This document shows positions 51,102-59,553 of a stretch of DNA of 64,000 nt, one piece after another. Both the position numbers and the translations under genes were made by a program. Position 1 is the first letter of the stretch; each line of letters opens with the position of its first letter. The DNA is from CAVSUZ01 sp963791885 (GTDB lineage Bacteria; Pseudomonadota; Alphaproteobacteria; Acetobacterales; Acetobacteraceae): NCBI GenBank assembly GCA_963791885.1, contig CAWBUL010000005.1, positions 1,116,001 to 1,180,000 of the forward strand, read 5' to 3'. The notes under the pieces were generated by a model. The model was not told the origin of the DNA. It saw only the letters and a list, made by a program, of their open reading frames with translations, and did no database searches.

Positions 51102-52041
51102 CGTATCGCACGCGCGGATCCAGCACCGCGTACAACAGATCCACGGCGATGTTTACCAGCACCATCAGCGCCGTCACCACCAGGACCCCACCCTGCACCA
51201 TGGGATAATCGCGGTTCAGCACCGCCTGTGTCAGCAACTGCCCGATGCCGGGAATCGAGAACAGTGTCTCCGTCACGACGGCCCCGGACAGGAGCAGGCT
51301 GATGATGATGCCGATGACGGTCACGATCGGGATCAGTGCGTTCGACAGCGCGTGCTTGATCACTACCTGCCGCTGCGGCAATCCCTTCGCCTTCGCGGTG
51401 CGCACATAGTCCTGCCGCAGCACCTCCAGCATGGTGGACCGCGTGATCCGCGCCAGCAGTCCGGTCAACAGCAGGGCGAGCGAGATCGCCGGCAAGGTCA
51501 TGCAGGCAAACCATCCCGCCGGATCGTCGCTGAACGCCGTGTAGCCCCCGGTCGGCAGCCAGCCCAAATCCACCCCAAACACGATGATCAGGATCAGCCC
51601 CAGATAGAAGTTGGGCACTGAGATCCCGGCCATGGAAAACACCATGGCCGCCTGATCAACCCACGTATTCTGGCGCAACGCTGCAATCACCCCGCTCGCC
51701 AATCCCAGGACCAGGGTGATGACCAGCGCATAGAGCGACAGTCCGAGCGTGATCGGCAGGCGCAGGGCGATCGCCTGGGTGACCGGCTCACCCAGCAGCA
51801 GCGAGTTCCCCAGATCGCCATGCAGCAGTGCCGCGTACCAACGCACAAGTTGCGTGAGCAACGGCTGATCCAACCCCAGGTCATGACGGATTTGCGCGAT
51901 CTGATCCGGTGTCGCGGACAACCCGGCGATTGCCGCCGCCGGGTCACCCGGGATCATGTGGATCATCCCGAAGGTGATCAGCGAGACGATCAGCAGGATC
52001 GGGATCGCGCTGCCGATGCGGCGCAGAACGACCGCGATCAC
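51091..52041 (-). CDS. Oligopeptide-type ABC permease (OppB/DppB-like)
   Basis: A 316-residue permease with the family start AVVLRRIGSAIPILLIVSLI, the PGDPAAAIAGLSATPDQIAQ loop, EAA loop RTAKAKGLPQRQVVIKHALS and C-terminal DLLYAVLDPRVRYDAA. It follows the binding protein by 13 bp. Confidence 0.92.
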   Translation of the reverse strand: MIAVVLRRIGSAIPILLIVSLITFGMIHMIPGDPAAAIAGLSATPDQIAQIRHDLGLDQPLLTQLVRWYAALLHGDLGNSLLLGEPVTQAIALRLPITLGLSLYALVITLVLGLASGVIAALRQNTWVDQAAMVFSMAGISVPNFYLGLILIIVFGVDLGWLPTGGYTAFSDDPAGWFACMTLPAISLALLLTGLLARITRSTMLEVLRQDYVRTAKAKGLPQRQVVIKHALSNALIPIVTVIGIIISLLLSGAVVTETLFSIPGIGQLLTQAVLNRDYPMVQGGVLVVTALMVLVNIAVDLLYAVLDPRVRYDAA

Positions 52042-52054
52042 GCGGCGTCGATCC

Positions 52055-53627
52055 CTACTTCTGGAACCACACGTTATAGACGCGCGGAATGCGGAACGGC
52101 ACGAATCCCTTCACGTCAGACCGTACGGCCTGAACCTTGGTCAGCGATCCGAACGGCACCGCATAGACCTGATCCAGCACGTATTTCTGCATCTCCGCGA
52201 GGATCTTGTTGCGCTCCTCCTCCGTCGGAACGGAGTTTAGCTGATCCCACAGCGCCATCACCTTCGGGTCCGGATGTCCCTTGGGCGGGAAATACGTTGG
52301 CTGCGGCTGGGAGAAGAACGTCATTACCGCCAATCCGCCCAGCGCCGGCTGAGTGCCCCAGCCGGTGAAGAAGAAGTTCCAGCCCTCCACTTGGTTTTGC
52401 GAAATCGCGATCGAAGTCGGCCAGTCCGTCACCTTCAGCTGCGCATTGATCCCGATCGCCTGCAGCTGCTGCTGCATAACCAGCGCCGAGTTGTACATCG
52501 GCGTATAATCCTTGTCGGTCAGCAGAACGACGGGTTCACCCTTGTAGCCGGACTTCGCGAGATACTCTTTCGCCAGCTTCGGATCGTGCAGATTGTAGGT
52601 GCTCTTGCCGGCATCGCTGTAGTCCGGCTGGTTCGGATACTGAAATCCTATGTTCAATCGATAGTTGCCATCGGTCGCGGCCTGCATAATCTGATCCATG
52701 TTCAGAGCCGCCTGGACCGCCTTGCGGAAATCCAGATTGTCGGTGGGCGCCGTGGCCGTGTTCGGCTCCGCGATCTGAATCCACCAGTTCGGCAACGGCA
52801 AGAGCGTAATGTTCTTGTTGTTCTTCAGCTGGGGGATCGACTTGGTGGGGATGTCCTCGACCCCCTGCAGCTCTCCGGTCTGCATGCCGGCCACGCGCGC
52901 ACCTGGCTCCGTCACGATGCGGAATGTCACGGTGTCGAAGCAGGCCTGCTTGTAGCCGCCAAACCCCGTCCGCTGCTCGAAATGCGTATTCGGCAGATAG
53001 CCGTCATAGCGCTTCAGCTTCACGAAGCTGCCCGGCACGAACTGCACAAGCTGGTAGGGCCCGGTGCCCACCACCTTGTTCAGCTGCATCGCCGGGACGT
53101 CCTTGTCCTCGGACGGAATGATCACGATCGGCACGCTGAACGAGCTCAGCAGCGTCAGGAACGTTGGCTGCGCCTTCTTCATGTGGATGACGAACGTATC
53201 GGGATCCGTCGCCTCCCAATGGTCCACGTTCGCCAGCATGCTGCGCTCCAGCCCGACCTTGGCATAACGGTCGAAGGAGGCCGCAACGTCCGCTGACGTC
53301 ATTGGCTTGCCGTTCTGGAAATGCACGCCCTGCCGCAACTTGAACGTGTAGGTCATGTGGTCAGGCGATTCGGTTACCGAGTTCGGCTAGATCGGGGATG
53401 ACGTGGTTGTTCTCATCCCGCGTCATGAGCGCTTCGTACATATTCATCGCGATGTTGCGGGTGGAGATCGCAGCCGAGGTCATCTGGTCCAGGCTGTTCA
53501 CGTTGGCTTCCTGGCCGAAGACGAAATCGCCCCCCTTGCTCGGGCAGGTGAAATGCTGAGCCTGCGCCGATGCGGCCGCCAGCATGGTCCCCGCCAGCAA
53601 CGCCGCAGCCCCGATACCCCGTTTCAT
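52055..53627 (-). pseudogene. Peptide ABC substrate-binding protein with a 1-base frameshift
   Basis: A family 5 solute-binding protein. The first frame from ATG 53627 holds a signal peptide (IGAAALLAGTMLAAASAQA, cleavage before QHFTC) and QEANVNSLDQMTSAAISTRN, then breaks after PDLAEL. Deleting one base at 53381 converts it to PDLAES-VTESPDHMTYTFKL and joins the 433-residue remainder (LRQGVHFQNGKPMTSADVAA, VVGTGPYQLVQFVPGSFVKL). Restored length is ~523, normal. As written the transporter lacks an exported binding protein. Confidence 0.88.
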
Positions 53628-53833
53628 CCTTCGCCCCCCAATGGCCGATTTGGCGCAAGCTGATGATTTCGGCGCGCACGCGTCAAGCCTTGAGCGTGAT
53701 GACCGGAGGCGGCATCGCCGGAGGTCTGAATCACGCGATCAGATTTCGAGCATGACGATCGAGGGCGGAACCTCTTGGCCCCCGCTCACGCTGCTGGCAT
53801 TCTTCCGCCAACCGACCGAAGGGGATTTTGAGC

Positions 53834-54151
53834 ATGGCCGAGCAGTGGGTGCGCGTCGCCAGCAAGAAGGATGTACCTGAAAATGGCGTCATCGGCGTGC
53901 GCTCCGGCAAGCACGACATCGCCATCTACCACTTGGAAGGCGACGAGTACCGCGCCACCGACAACATCTGCACACACGAATACGCCCAGTTATCGGATGG
54001 CTGGCTGGAGAATGGGGAGATTGAGTGTCCGCTGCACGCCGGCCGGTTCGACGTGCGCACCGGCAAGGGCCTCTGTCCGCCGATCGAAAAGGACCTGCCG
54101 GTCTATGAACTCCGGGTCGAGGGCGACGATCTGCTGGTCAAGCTCCCCTGA
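53834..54151 (+). CDS. Rieske [2Fe-2S] ferredoxin (non-haem oxygenase type)
   Basis: A 105-residue soluble Rieske protein. Cluster ligands are in DNICTHEYAQLSDG (CxH) and ECPLHAGRFDVRTGK (CxxH). The size fits the ferredoxin component of aromatic-ring hydroxylating dioxygenases or a NirD-like protein. ATG 53834 is preferred over TTG 53828 (AAGGGG upstream). No oxygenase or reductase gene is adjacent. Its 3' end overlaps the convergent MFS gene by 49 bp. The 206 bp upstream (53628-53833) show no other gene. Confidence 0.9.
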   Translation: MAEQWVRVASKKDVPENGVIGVRSGKHDIAIYHLEGDEYRATDNICTHEYAQLSDGWLENGEIECPLHAGRFDVRTGKGLCPPIEKDLPVYELRVEGDDLLVKLP

Positions 54152-55368
54152 CTCCCCGGCTCCGGCACAGCGATCCACACCCATATCAGGTTGAGCGTCA
54201 GCAGCGAGGCCGTCACCACGAACACGTAGCGGATGCCCCACGACGCAGCGACAATGCCGCCGGTCAGCGGTCCCAGCGACGTCCCCATGAACGACGCGGA
54301 ACTCGTTAACCCGTATACGAACCCGCGGTTGGCGCGTGACACCAGCCGCCCCACCAACGCATTCGCCGTGGGCAGGATTCCGCCGATGAAGCATCCCACG
54401 CCGAACCGTTCGAGCAGGAACGTCCAGTAGCTGTGGGCCAGTGCCTGCGGCGCCGTCGCCAGCGCGGCACCCAGAAGACAGATCAGCAGCACGCGGCGAT
54501 AGCCGATCTCGTCGCTGCGCTTGCCCAGAAAGGGTGAGGCCAGCAGGTCGGCCACGCCCGTGATCGAAAAGGCCATGCCGGCCAGCGTGGCCAATTGCGG
54601 CAGCGGCCCGAGCAGCTGCTCGACATACAGCGTCACCACCGGCTGGACCGCTTGCACCGCGAACTGTGCCAGCAACAGAACGACCAGCAGCGCCGCCAAT
54701 CCCTGCGTGCCGGTCAGCAAGGTCACAGCGGCCGCAATCGAGGTTCCGCGCCGTGCTTCCTCCTTCGGCGGCGGCGTGAAGCGCTCCGGGACGAACCACC
54801 AGGTCAGCCCGAACGCAACCAGTGAGAGGGACGCCGAAAAGAAGAACGGCGCGCGATAGCCGCCGGCGAGGTCGGCAATGAGCCCGCCAAGCACCGGACC
54901 GATCAGCGCTCCGACCAGCTGTCCGGTCGACAGCCAGCCCAGCGCGTAGCCAAGCCGTCGGTCCGGCACCTGACTCGCGACCAGCGCAATGGCCGACGAA
55001 TTGAAGCCAGCGAAGAAGCCCATGAGCAGACGGAAGGCGAACATCTGCCAGACGCTCTGCGCGAAGCCGATCAACCCGGTGAACACCGCGATGCCGATGG
55101 CGGAGCGCAGCACCATCAGCTTGCGTCCGTATCGGTCCGCCATGCGCCCCCAGACCGGCGCGGCGAAGGCGCCGACGAACGATGTAACGGCCGCCAGGAT
55201 CCCCGACCACAGATCGATCGCGCGCGGATCGCGCACGCCCACCTGGGGCAGGAACAGCGGCATGATCGGCGCCAGGATGGTGAAGGACAGGCTCATCACG
55301 AGCTGCAATCCCACCATGCTCCAGAGCGTGAAGGCCCAGCCGGACGTCGGCCCAGTTGTGTCGGACAT
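54103..55368 (-). CDS. MFS transporter (TetA/DHA1-like)
   Basis: A 421-residue 12-helix major facilitator. Motif A is APVWGRMADRYGRKLMVLRS (G-x-x-x-D-R-x-G-R-[KR]); the fifth helix carries QLVGALIGPVLGGLIADLAG (motif C), marking an antiporter-type exporter. A second motif A appears in the C half (FLGKRSDEIGYRRVLL). The substrate is unknown. The last ~16 codons are antisense to the Rieske gene. Confidence 0.88.
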   Translation of the reverse strand: MSDTTGPTSGWAFTLWSMVGLQLVMSLSFTILAPIMPLFLPQVGVRDPRAIDLWSGILAAVTSFVGAFAAPVWGRMADRYGRKLMVLRSAIGIAVFTGLIGFAQSVWQMFAFRLLMGFFAGFNSSAIALVASQVPDRRLGYALGWLSTGQLVGALIGPVLGGLIADLAGGYRAPFFFSASLSLVAFGLTWWFVPERFTPPPKEEARRGTSIAAAVTLLTGTQGLAALLVVLLLAQFAVQAVQPVVTLYVEQLLGPLPQLATLAGMAFSITGVADLLASPFLGKRSDEIGYRRVLLICLLGAALATAPQALAHSYWTFLLERFGVGCFIGGILPTANALVGRLVSRANRGFVYGLTSSASFMGTSLGPLTGGIVAASWGIRYVFVVTASLLTLNLIWVWIAVPEPGSQGSLTSRSSPSTRSS

Positions 55369-55388
55369 TCCTGCTGGATCAGGCGGCT

Positions 55389-55501
55389 AGAGCAGATCGC
55401 GCTTGACGGGAGCCGCCTGCGGTTCCCGGAGCGCGTGAATCTGATCGCAAACGATGCATTAGAGCGGGCTTCGCTGACGACAGTCAGGCGAAACCCGCTC
55501 C
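55389..55501. repeat. Composite double-hairpin intergenic repeat, copy 2
   Basis: Starts AGAGCAGATCGCGCTTGACG like copy 1 at 13585. Hairpin 1 is CGGGAGCCGC/GCGGTTCCCG, where the copy-1 T-A pair is replaced by G-C (a compensatory change). Hairpin 2 is AGCGGGCTTCGC/GCGAAACCCGCT, again with paired changes. The second hairpin supplies the stop and the last ~13 codons of the gene at 55459. Confidence 0.8.
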
Positions 55502-56796
55502 AATGCGGCGAAAAGGCGCTCCATGTCGCGCCGCGTTCGCACCGCCTCGGTGCTCGGCGCCTCGATATCCGACCAGCACACGACACTGCCTGCCGACACG
55601 GCACGAACCAGCGTCACACGATGCGCCAGCCCGATCGGCAGCGCGCCCTCGCGCAGGCTGCGCGCCGCCGGCATCAGCTTACCCCAGACCGTGTAGCCCC
55701 CTTCGCCGTCCAGCGTCTCACCCGCGTTCAGATCGCGCTTCGCCACCGCCACAGCATCCCCGCGAAATGCACGTGACTGACCGGTCGGCTCGCCGCGCAG
55801 AGCCGCCGACAGCACCGAAATCCCCAGCTCCAGCCCGATCAGGTGGTACGGCTTGTACATCGCCGCGTACCAACCGCTCGCATCGGTCTTCAGCCCATAC
55901 TCACGAAAACACGCGCGCTGGTATTCGCTCGGCGCCTTCAGCACGACATACACACCCCAGCGCAAATCGCGGAACACCGGGCGCCCATCGCGCTCCACGC
56001 ACGACACCACCTCCACCATGCCCGGCCCCGCCAGCACGCCGCCCTCCTGCCGAGGCCGCAGCACATGCGGCAAATCGTCCACCCCGCACGGCGGAAACGC
56101 CAACCCATCCTCCGGCACGTCCAACCCCGTCGCATTCGCGATCGCCGCCATCTCGATCGCCGATTTCGTCCCATCCAGAAACGAGTTGAACATCTGCGGA
56201 TTCATCCCGCCCGCCCGCGCCTGCTCGGCCGTCAGCCCGTAATGAGTCCACACGTCGTCCGGCGTCACCGCGTGATACGCCGGCAGATACTTCGTGCCCT
56301 TGCCCGCAGCGATCACCTCGAACCCGCAGGCCCGCGCCCAATCCACCATCTCCGCCGTCAGCGCCGGCTGGTCGCCATACGCCATCGAGTAAACCACGCC
56401 GCGCTCCCGCGCCTCCGCCGCCAGCAGGGGACCCGCCAGCACATCGGCCTCCACATTCACCATCACGATGTGCCGCCCGGCCGCAATCGCCGCACGAGCA
56501 TGCGCGATGCCCGCCGCCGGAATACCCGTCGCCTCCACGATCACGTCCAGATCGCGAAACCCGCACGCCTCCGCACCCGAGGTCACGAACGCCGTCCGCG
56601 CAATCCGCTCCCGGTCCCACCCCACCCGTTCGCACGCCGCCCGCGCCCGCGCGGGGTCCAGATCGGCGATGACCGCCACTTCCAGCCCCTTCGTATGCGG
56701 CACCTGCGCGAGGAACATCGAGCCGAACTTCCCCGCCCCGATCACCCCGACCCGAACCGGCCGGCCACGCTCCTGCAGCAGCCGATACAGGTTCAT
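55459..56796 (-). CDS. COG4091 homoserine-dehydrogenase-like oxidoreductase with SAF domain
   Basis: A 445-residue protein. The N-terminal Rossmann fold has RVGVIGAGKFGSMFLAQVPH, and VIVEATGIPAAGIAHARAAI and the GDQPALTAEMVDWARACGFE region follow. From ~residue 330 a SAF-like domain (AVAKRDLNAGETLDGEGGYT, LPIGLAHRVTLVRAVSAGSV) resembles those of NeuB/FlgA-type antifreeze folds. COG4091 proteins are NAD(P)-dependent and mostly uncharacterised. Its ATG overlaps the stop of the PhyH-like gene (4 bp), so both are coupled. The C-terminal 13 residues are encoded by an intergenic repeat and may be adventitious. Confidence 0.8.
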   Translation of the reverse strand: MNLYRLLQERGRPVRVGVIGAGKFGSMFLAQVPHTKGLEVAVIADLDPARARAACERVGWDRERIARTAFVTSGAEACGFRDLDVIVEATGIPAAGIAHARAAIAAGRHIVMVNVEADVLAGPLLAAEARERGVVYSMAYGDQPALTAEMVDWARACGFEVIAAGKGTKYLPAYHAVTPDDVWTHYGLTAEQARAGGMNPQMFNSFLDGTKSAIEMAAIANATGLDVPEDGLAFPPCGVDDLPHVLRPRQEGGVLAGPGMVEVVSCVERDGRPVFRDLRWGVYVVLKAPSEYQRACFREYGLKTDASGWYAAMYKPYHLIGLELGISVLSAALRGEPTGQSRAFRGDAVAVAKRDLNAGETLDGEGGYTVWGKLMPAARSLREGALPIGLAHRVTLVRAVSAGSVVCWSDIEAPSTEAVRTRRDMERLFAALERVSPDCRQRSPL

Positions 56797-57596
56797 TCCG
56801 CCGCCATACGCTGATGGGACTGCGCGAAGCGCAGCAGCGCGTCATCCTCCATCGGGCGAATCGGCGTGAAGTCCTGATGCGCGATCCACTCCGGCCGCGT
56901 CGGCTTGCGGATGTAATTCGAAACCGCACACAGCGTCAGATAGACGATCCGCCGCGGATAGGGCGTGATGTTCGGCGCCGAGCCGTGCACCAGGTTGCCG
57001 TGGAACATCAGTACCGAACCAGGCTTGCCCGTCGGCGCGACAATCCCGCCCTCATTGGCCAACCGCGTCACCGTCGCCTTGTCCAGAGTCCACAGCGGGT
57101 AGGACGTGGTCTCCAGATCGTGCCCCGCCTCCAGCACGCCCGCCTTATGGCTGCGCGGAATCAGCATCAGCGGCCCGTTGATCGGCATCACCTCATCCAT
57201 GAACACGGCGATGTTCATCGCCCGAGGCTCCGGCATCCCGTCATCGCGCGCCCAGGTGCCGTAGTCCTGGTGCCACTGCCATACATCACCCTCGAACGCT
57301 GCCTTCGCGTTGATCTTGAACTGGTGCATGTATAACGGCTCGCCGAAAATCTGCTCCAGCGGCTCGATCAACCGCGGATGCGTGCCCAGCAGGCGGAACG
57401 CCTCGTTATACGTATGCGCGGCAAACGCGGTCCGAGGCGCACCCGTCTTCTCCCGCCACACCTCCTTGCGATCCGTGGCATAGATGCGCTCCGCCTCGTC
57501 CCGCAGAATCGCGATCTCGTCCTCGGCGAAGGCCTCCGGAAAGAACAGGTAGCCGTCCGCCCAAAACGCATCGATCTGTTCTTGGGTCAGCTTCAT
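56793..57596 (-). CDS. Phytanoyl-CoA dioxygenase (PhyH) family protein
   Basis: A 267-residue Fe(II)/2-oxoglutarate-type oxygenase. The metal triad is seen as HxD in VWQWHQDYGTWARDDG and a distal His in HGNLVHGSAPNITPYPRRIV, with the 2-OG-binding Arg following (RRIVYLT). EQIDAFWADGYLFFPEAFAE is the family start. ATG 57596 (57599 one codon earlier). It is the first gene of a two-gene unit with the COG4091 protein; a substrate shared by both is likely but unknown. Confidence 0.87.
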   Translation of the reverse strand: MKLTQEQIDAFWADGYLFFPEAFAEDEIAILRDEAERIYATDRKEVWREKTGAPRTAFAAHTYNEAFRLLGTHPRLIEPLEQIFGEPLYMHQFKINAKAAFEGDVWQWHQDYGTWARDDGMPEPRAMNIAVFMDEVMPINGPLMLIPRSHKAGVLEAGHDLETTSYPLWTLDKATVTRLANEGGIVAPTGKPGSVLMFHGNLVHGSAPNITPYPRRIVYLTLCAVSNYIRKPTRPEWIAHQDFTPIRPMEDDALLRFAQSHQRMAAE

Positions 57597-57734
57597 CACG
57601 CACCTCCGCCTGGACCGCGATCGCCGGAGGTGGAATCACCGAAGGCGTGTATCGCCGTCCCAATGGCGGATCGTAGCCCAGGGGCGAATCCCTGTCATAC
57701 CGGCTATAATCCGGCCCCGATTGGAGTCGCATGG

Positions 57735-59102
57735 ATGCCCCCACCCGTCGTCCTCTATGTCCTCGTCGCCCTCGCCCTCGCCGCGGCCGGCCTTGCCCTT
57801 GTCGCCGTGCTGCGCCGCTCCCGCCCTCACGCTAGCGAGTTCGACCAGAGCATTGCCGAACGCATCGCCGCGTTGGAGCGCGATCTGGCCCGCGAACGCG
57901 AGCGTGCAAATCAGGCGGAATGCGCACTGGCTGAAAAGAGTGGCCTGCTCGACGGAAGGAATCAAAGCTTCGCCCTGTTGGAAGATGAGCGTCTGCGTAC
58001 CCAGGAAGCCTTCGCCAGAGTGCGCGACGAGAACGCCTTATTGCAGGCACGCATCGCGACACTGGAAACCGAGGCGCTCGGCGCCGACGAAAAAATCAAG
58101 CTGCTACAGGAAGCGCGGGAGACGCTGACCCAGCAATTCCAGGTGCTCGCAAACGACGTCCTGCAACAGCACGGCTCTACCTTCGCGGCCCAGAACAAGC
58201 AGCAGATCGATCTCGTGCTGCAGCCGCTCCGCGATCAAGTGAAAGACTTCCAGCAAGGCCTCCAGCGCGCGCATGAGGACCTGCTCACCGAGCGCGCAGT
58301 CCTGCGGCACCAGATCACGACGATGACGGCGGAAACCACGACCCTGGCGCAGGCGCTGCGAGGCAACTCCCAAACTCAGGGTGTATGGGGCGAAATGATC
58401 TTGTCGTCGATCCTGGAGCGTTCGGGCCTACGGGAAAACGAAGAATATGTTCGCCAGGATTCTCACACGACCGAGGACGGCGCGCGCCTGCGCCCCGACG
58501 TGACCATCATCCTTCCCGGCGGACAGCGGATCATCATCGATTCCAAGGTGTCGCTGACGGCGTTCGAGGCCTGCATTGCCGCATCCACCGAGGATGAGCG
58601 CCAGCTTCACCTCAAGCGCCACGTGCAGTCTCTGCACGCTCACATAAAATCCCTGAGCAAAAAGGAGTATCACACCGCGGCCGGGAGTGCCCTGGATTAC
58701 GTGTTGATGTTCGTGCCGATCGAAGGCGCGCTTGCCGCCGCGCTGCAATGCGATCCCGACATCACCAACTTCGCCGTGCAGAACAACGTGGCAATTGCCA
58801 CGCCCACAACCTTGATGATCGCGCTGCGCACGGTCGAAAGCATCTGGAAGATCGAACGCCGCAACCGCAACGCCGATGAGATCGCCGAGCGTGCCGGCAA
58901 GATGTACGACAAGTTCGTCAAGTTCCTCGATGACCTGACTGAACTCGGCAAGCGCTTGGATCAGGCACAGACGTCCTATCGCGGCGCGCTGGGGAAGCTG
59001 CGGGATGGGTCGGGCAACCTCGTCGGCCAGTTCGAGAAGATCAAGGAACTGGGGGCGCGCACCAACAAAGCCCTGCCTACCGCGCTTCTCGACTCGGCGT
59101 AG
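57735..59102 (+). CDS. rmuC: DNA recombination protein RmuC homologue
   Basis: A 455-residue RmuC. One N-terminal membrane helix (VVLYVLVALALAAAGLALVA), a long coiled coil (~residues 45-200), then the RmuC nuclease-like domain with LRGNSQTQGVWGEMILSSIL, RQDSHTTEDGARLRPDVTII and DSKVSLTAFEA (restriction-endonuclease-like D..DxK). RmuC limits DNA inversions in E. coli. ATG 57735 matches the family start; an extension to 57378 is antisense to the PhyH gene. A partial second copy of its 3' end follows. Confidence 0.93.
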   Translation: MPPPVVLYVLVALALAAAGLALVAVLRRSRPHASEFDQSIAERIAALERDLARERERANQAECALAEKSGLLDGRNQSFALLEDERLRTQEAFARVRDENALLQARIATLETEALGADEKIKLLQEARETLTQQFQVLANDVLQQHGSTFAAQNKQQIDLVLQPLRDQVKDFQQGLQRAHEDLLTERAVLRHQITTMTAETTTLAQALRGNSQTQGVWGEMILSSILERSGLRENEEYVRQDSHTTEDGARLRPDVTIILPGGQRIIIDSKVSLTAFEACIAASTEDERQLHLKRHVQSLHAHIKSLSKKEYHTAAGSALDYVLMFVPIEGALAAALQCDPDITNFAVQNNVAIATPTTLMIALRTVESIWKIERRNRNADEIAERAGKMYDKFVKFLDDLTELGKRLDQAQTSYRGALGKLRDGSGNLVGQFEKIKELGARTNKALPTALLDSA

Positions 59103-59127
59103 CCACCGCGTCAGTGCGTTCGCAGCT

Positions 59128-59516
59128 TGCCGATCGAGGGCGCGCTGGCCGCCGCGCTGGCGCATGACCCGGCGCTGACCAGCTTCGCCGTGAAGAACCA
59201 GGTCGCCATCACCACGCCGACCACGCTGATGGTGGCACTGCGCACGGTCGGCAGCCTATGGAAGATCGAATACCGCAACCGCTACGCCGATGGGATCGCC
59301 GAACGCGCCGGCAAGATGTGCGATAAGTTTGTCAGCTTCCTCGATGACGTGACGGAACTCGGCAAGCGGCTCGATCAGGCGCAGACCGCGTATCACGGCG
59401 CGGTGGGTAAGTTGAAAAGCGGCCCTGGGAGTCTGGTCGGTCAGTTCCAGAAAATGAAGGATCTCGGTTCCCACACCAAGAAGGCGATCCCGCCGGCGCT
59501 TTTGGAGTCGTCCTAG
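59128..59516 (+). pseudogene. Truncated tandem copy of the rmuC 3' end
   Basis: A 129-codon open stretch with no proper start: IEGALAAALAHDPALTSFAV, TPTTLMVALRTVGSLWKIEY, RAGKMCDKFVSFLDDVTELG, LVGQFQKMKDLGSHTKKAIP. Each segment matches the last ~128 residues of the adjacent RmuC (IEGALAAALQCDPDITNFAV etc.) with many substitutions. It lacks the coiled coil and the D..DxK nuclease core. The divergence shows it is an old or imported second gene, not a fresh duplication. Confidence 0.85.
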
Positions 59517-59553
59517 CCGCGTCATAATGGCGGCTCGCGCAGAGTGAGGTTTG

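Noticed and set aside
56468..56869. Arginine/proline-rich ORFs on the plus strand at 55.5-56.9 kb
   Set aside because: Low-complexity shadows opposite the COG4091 and PhyH genes, typical of GC-rich antisense frames.
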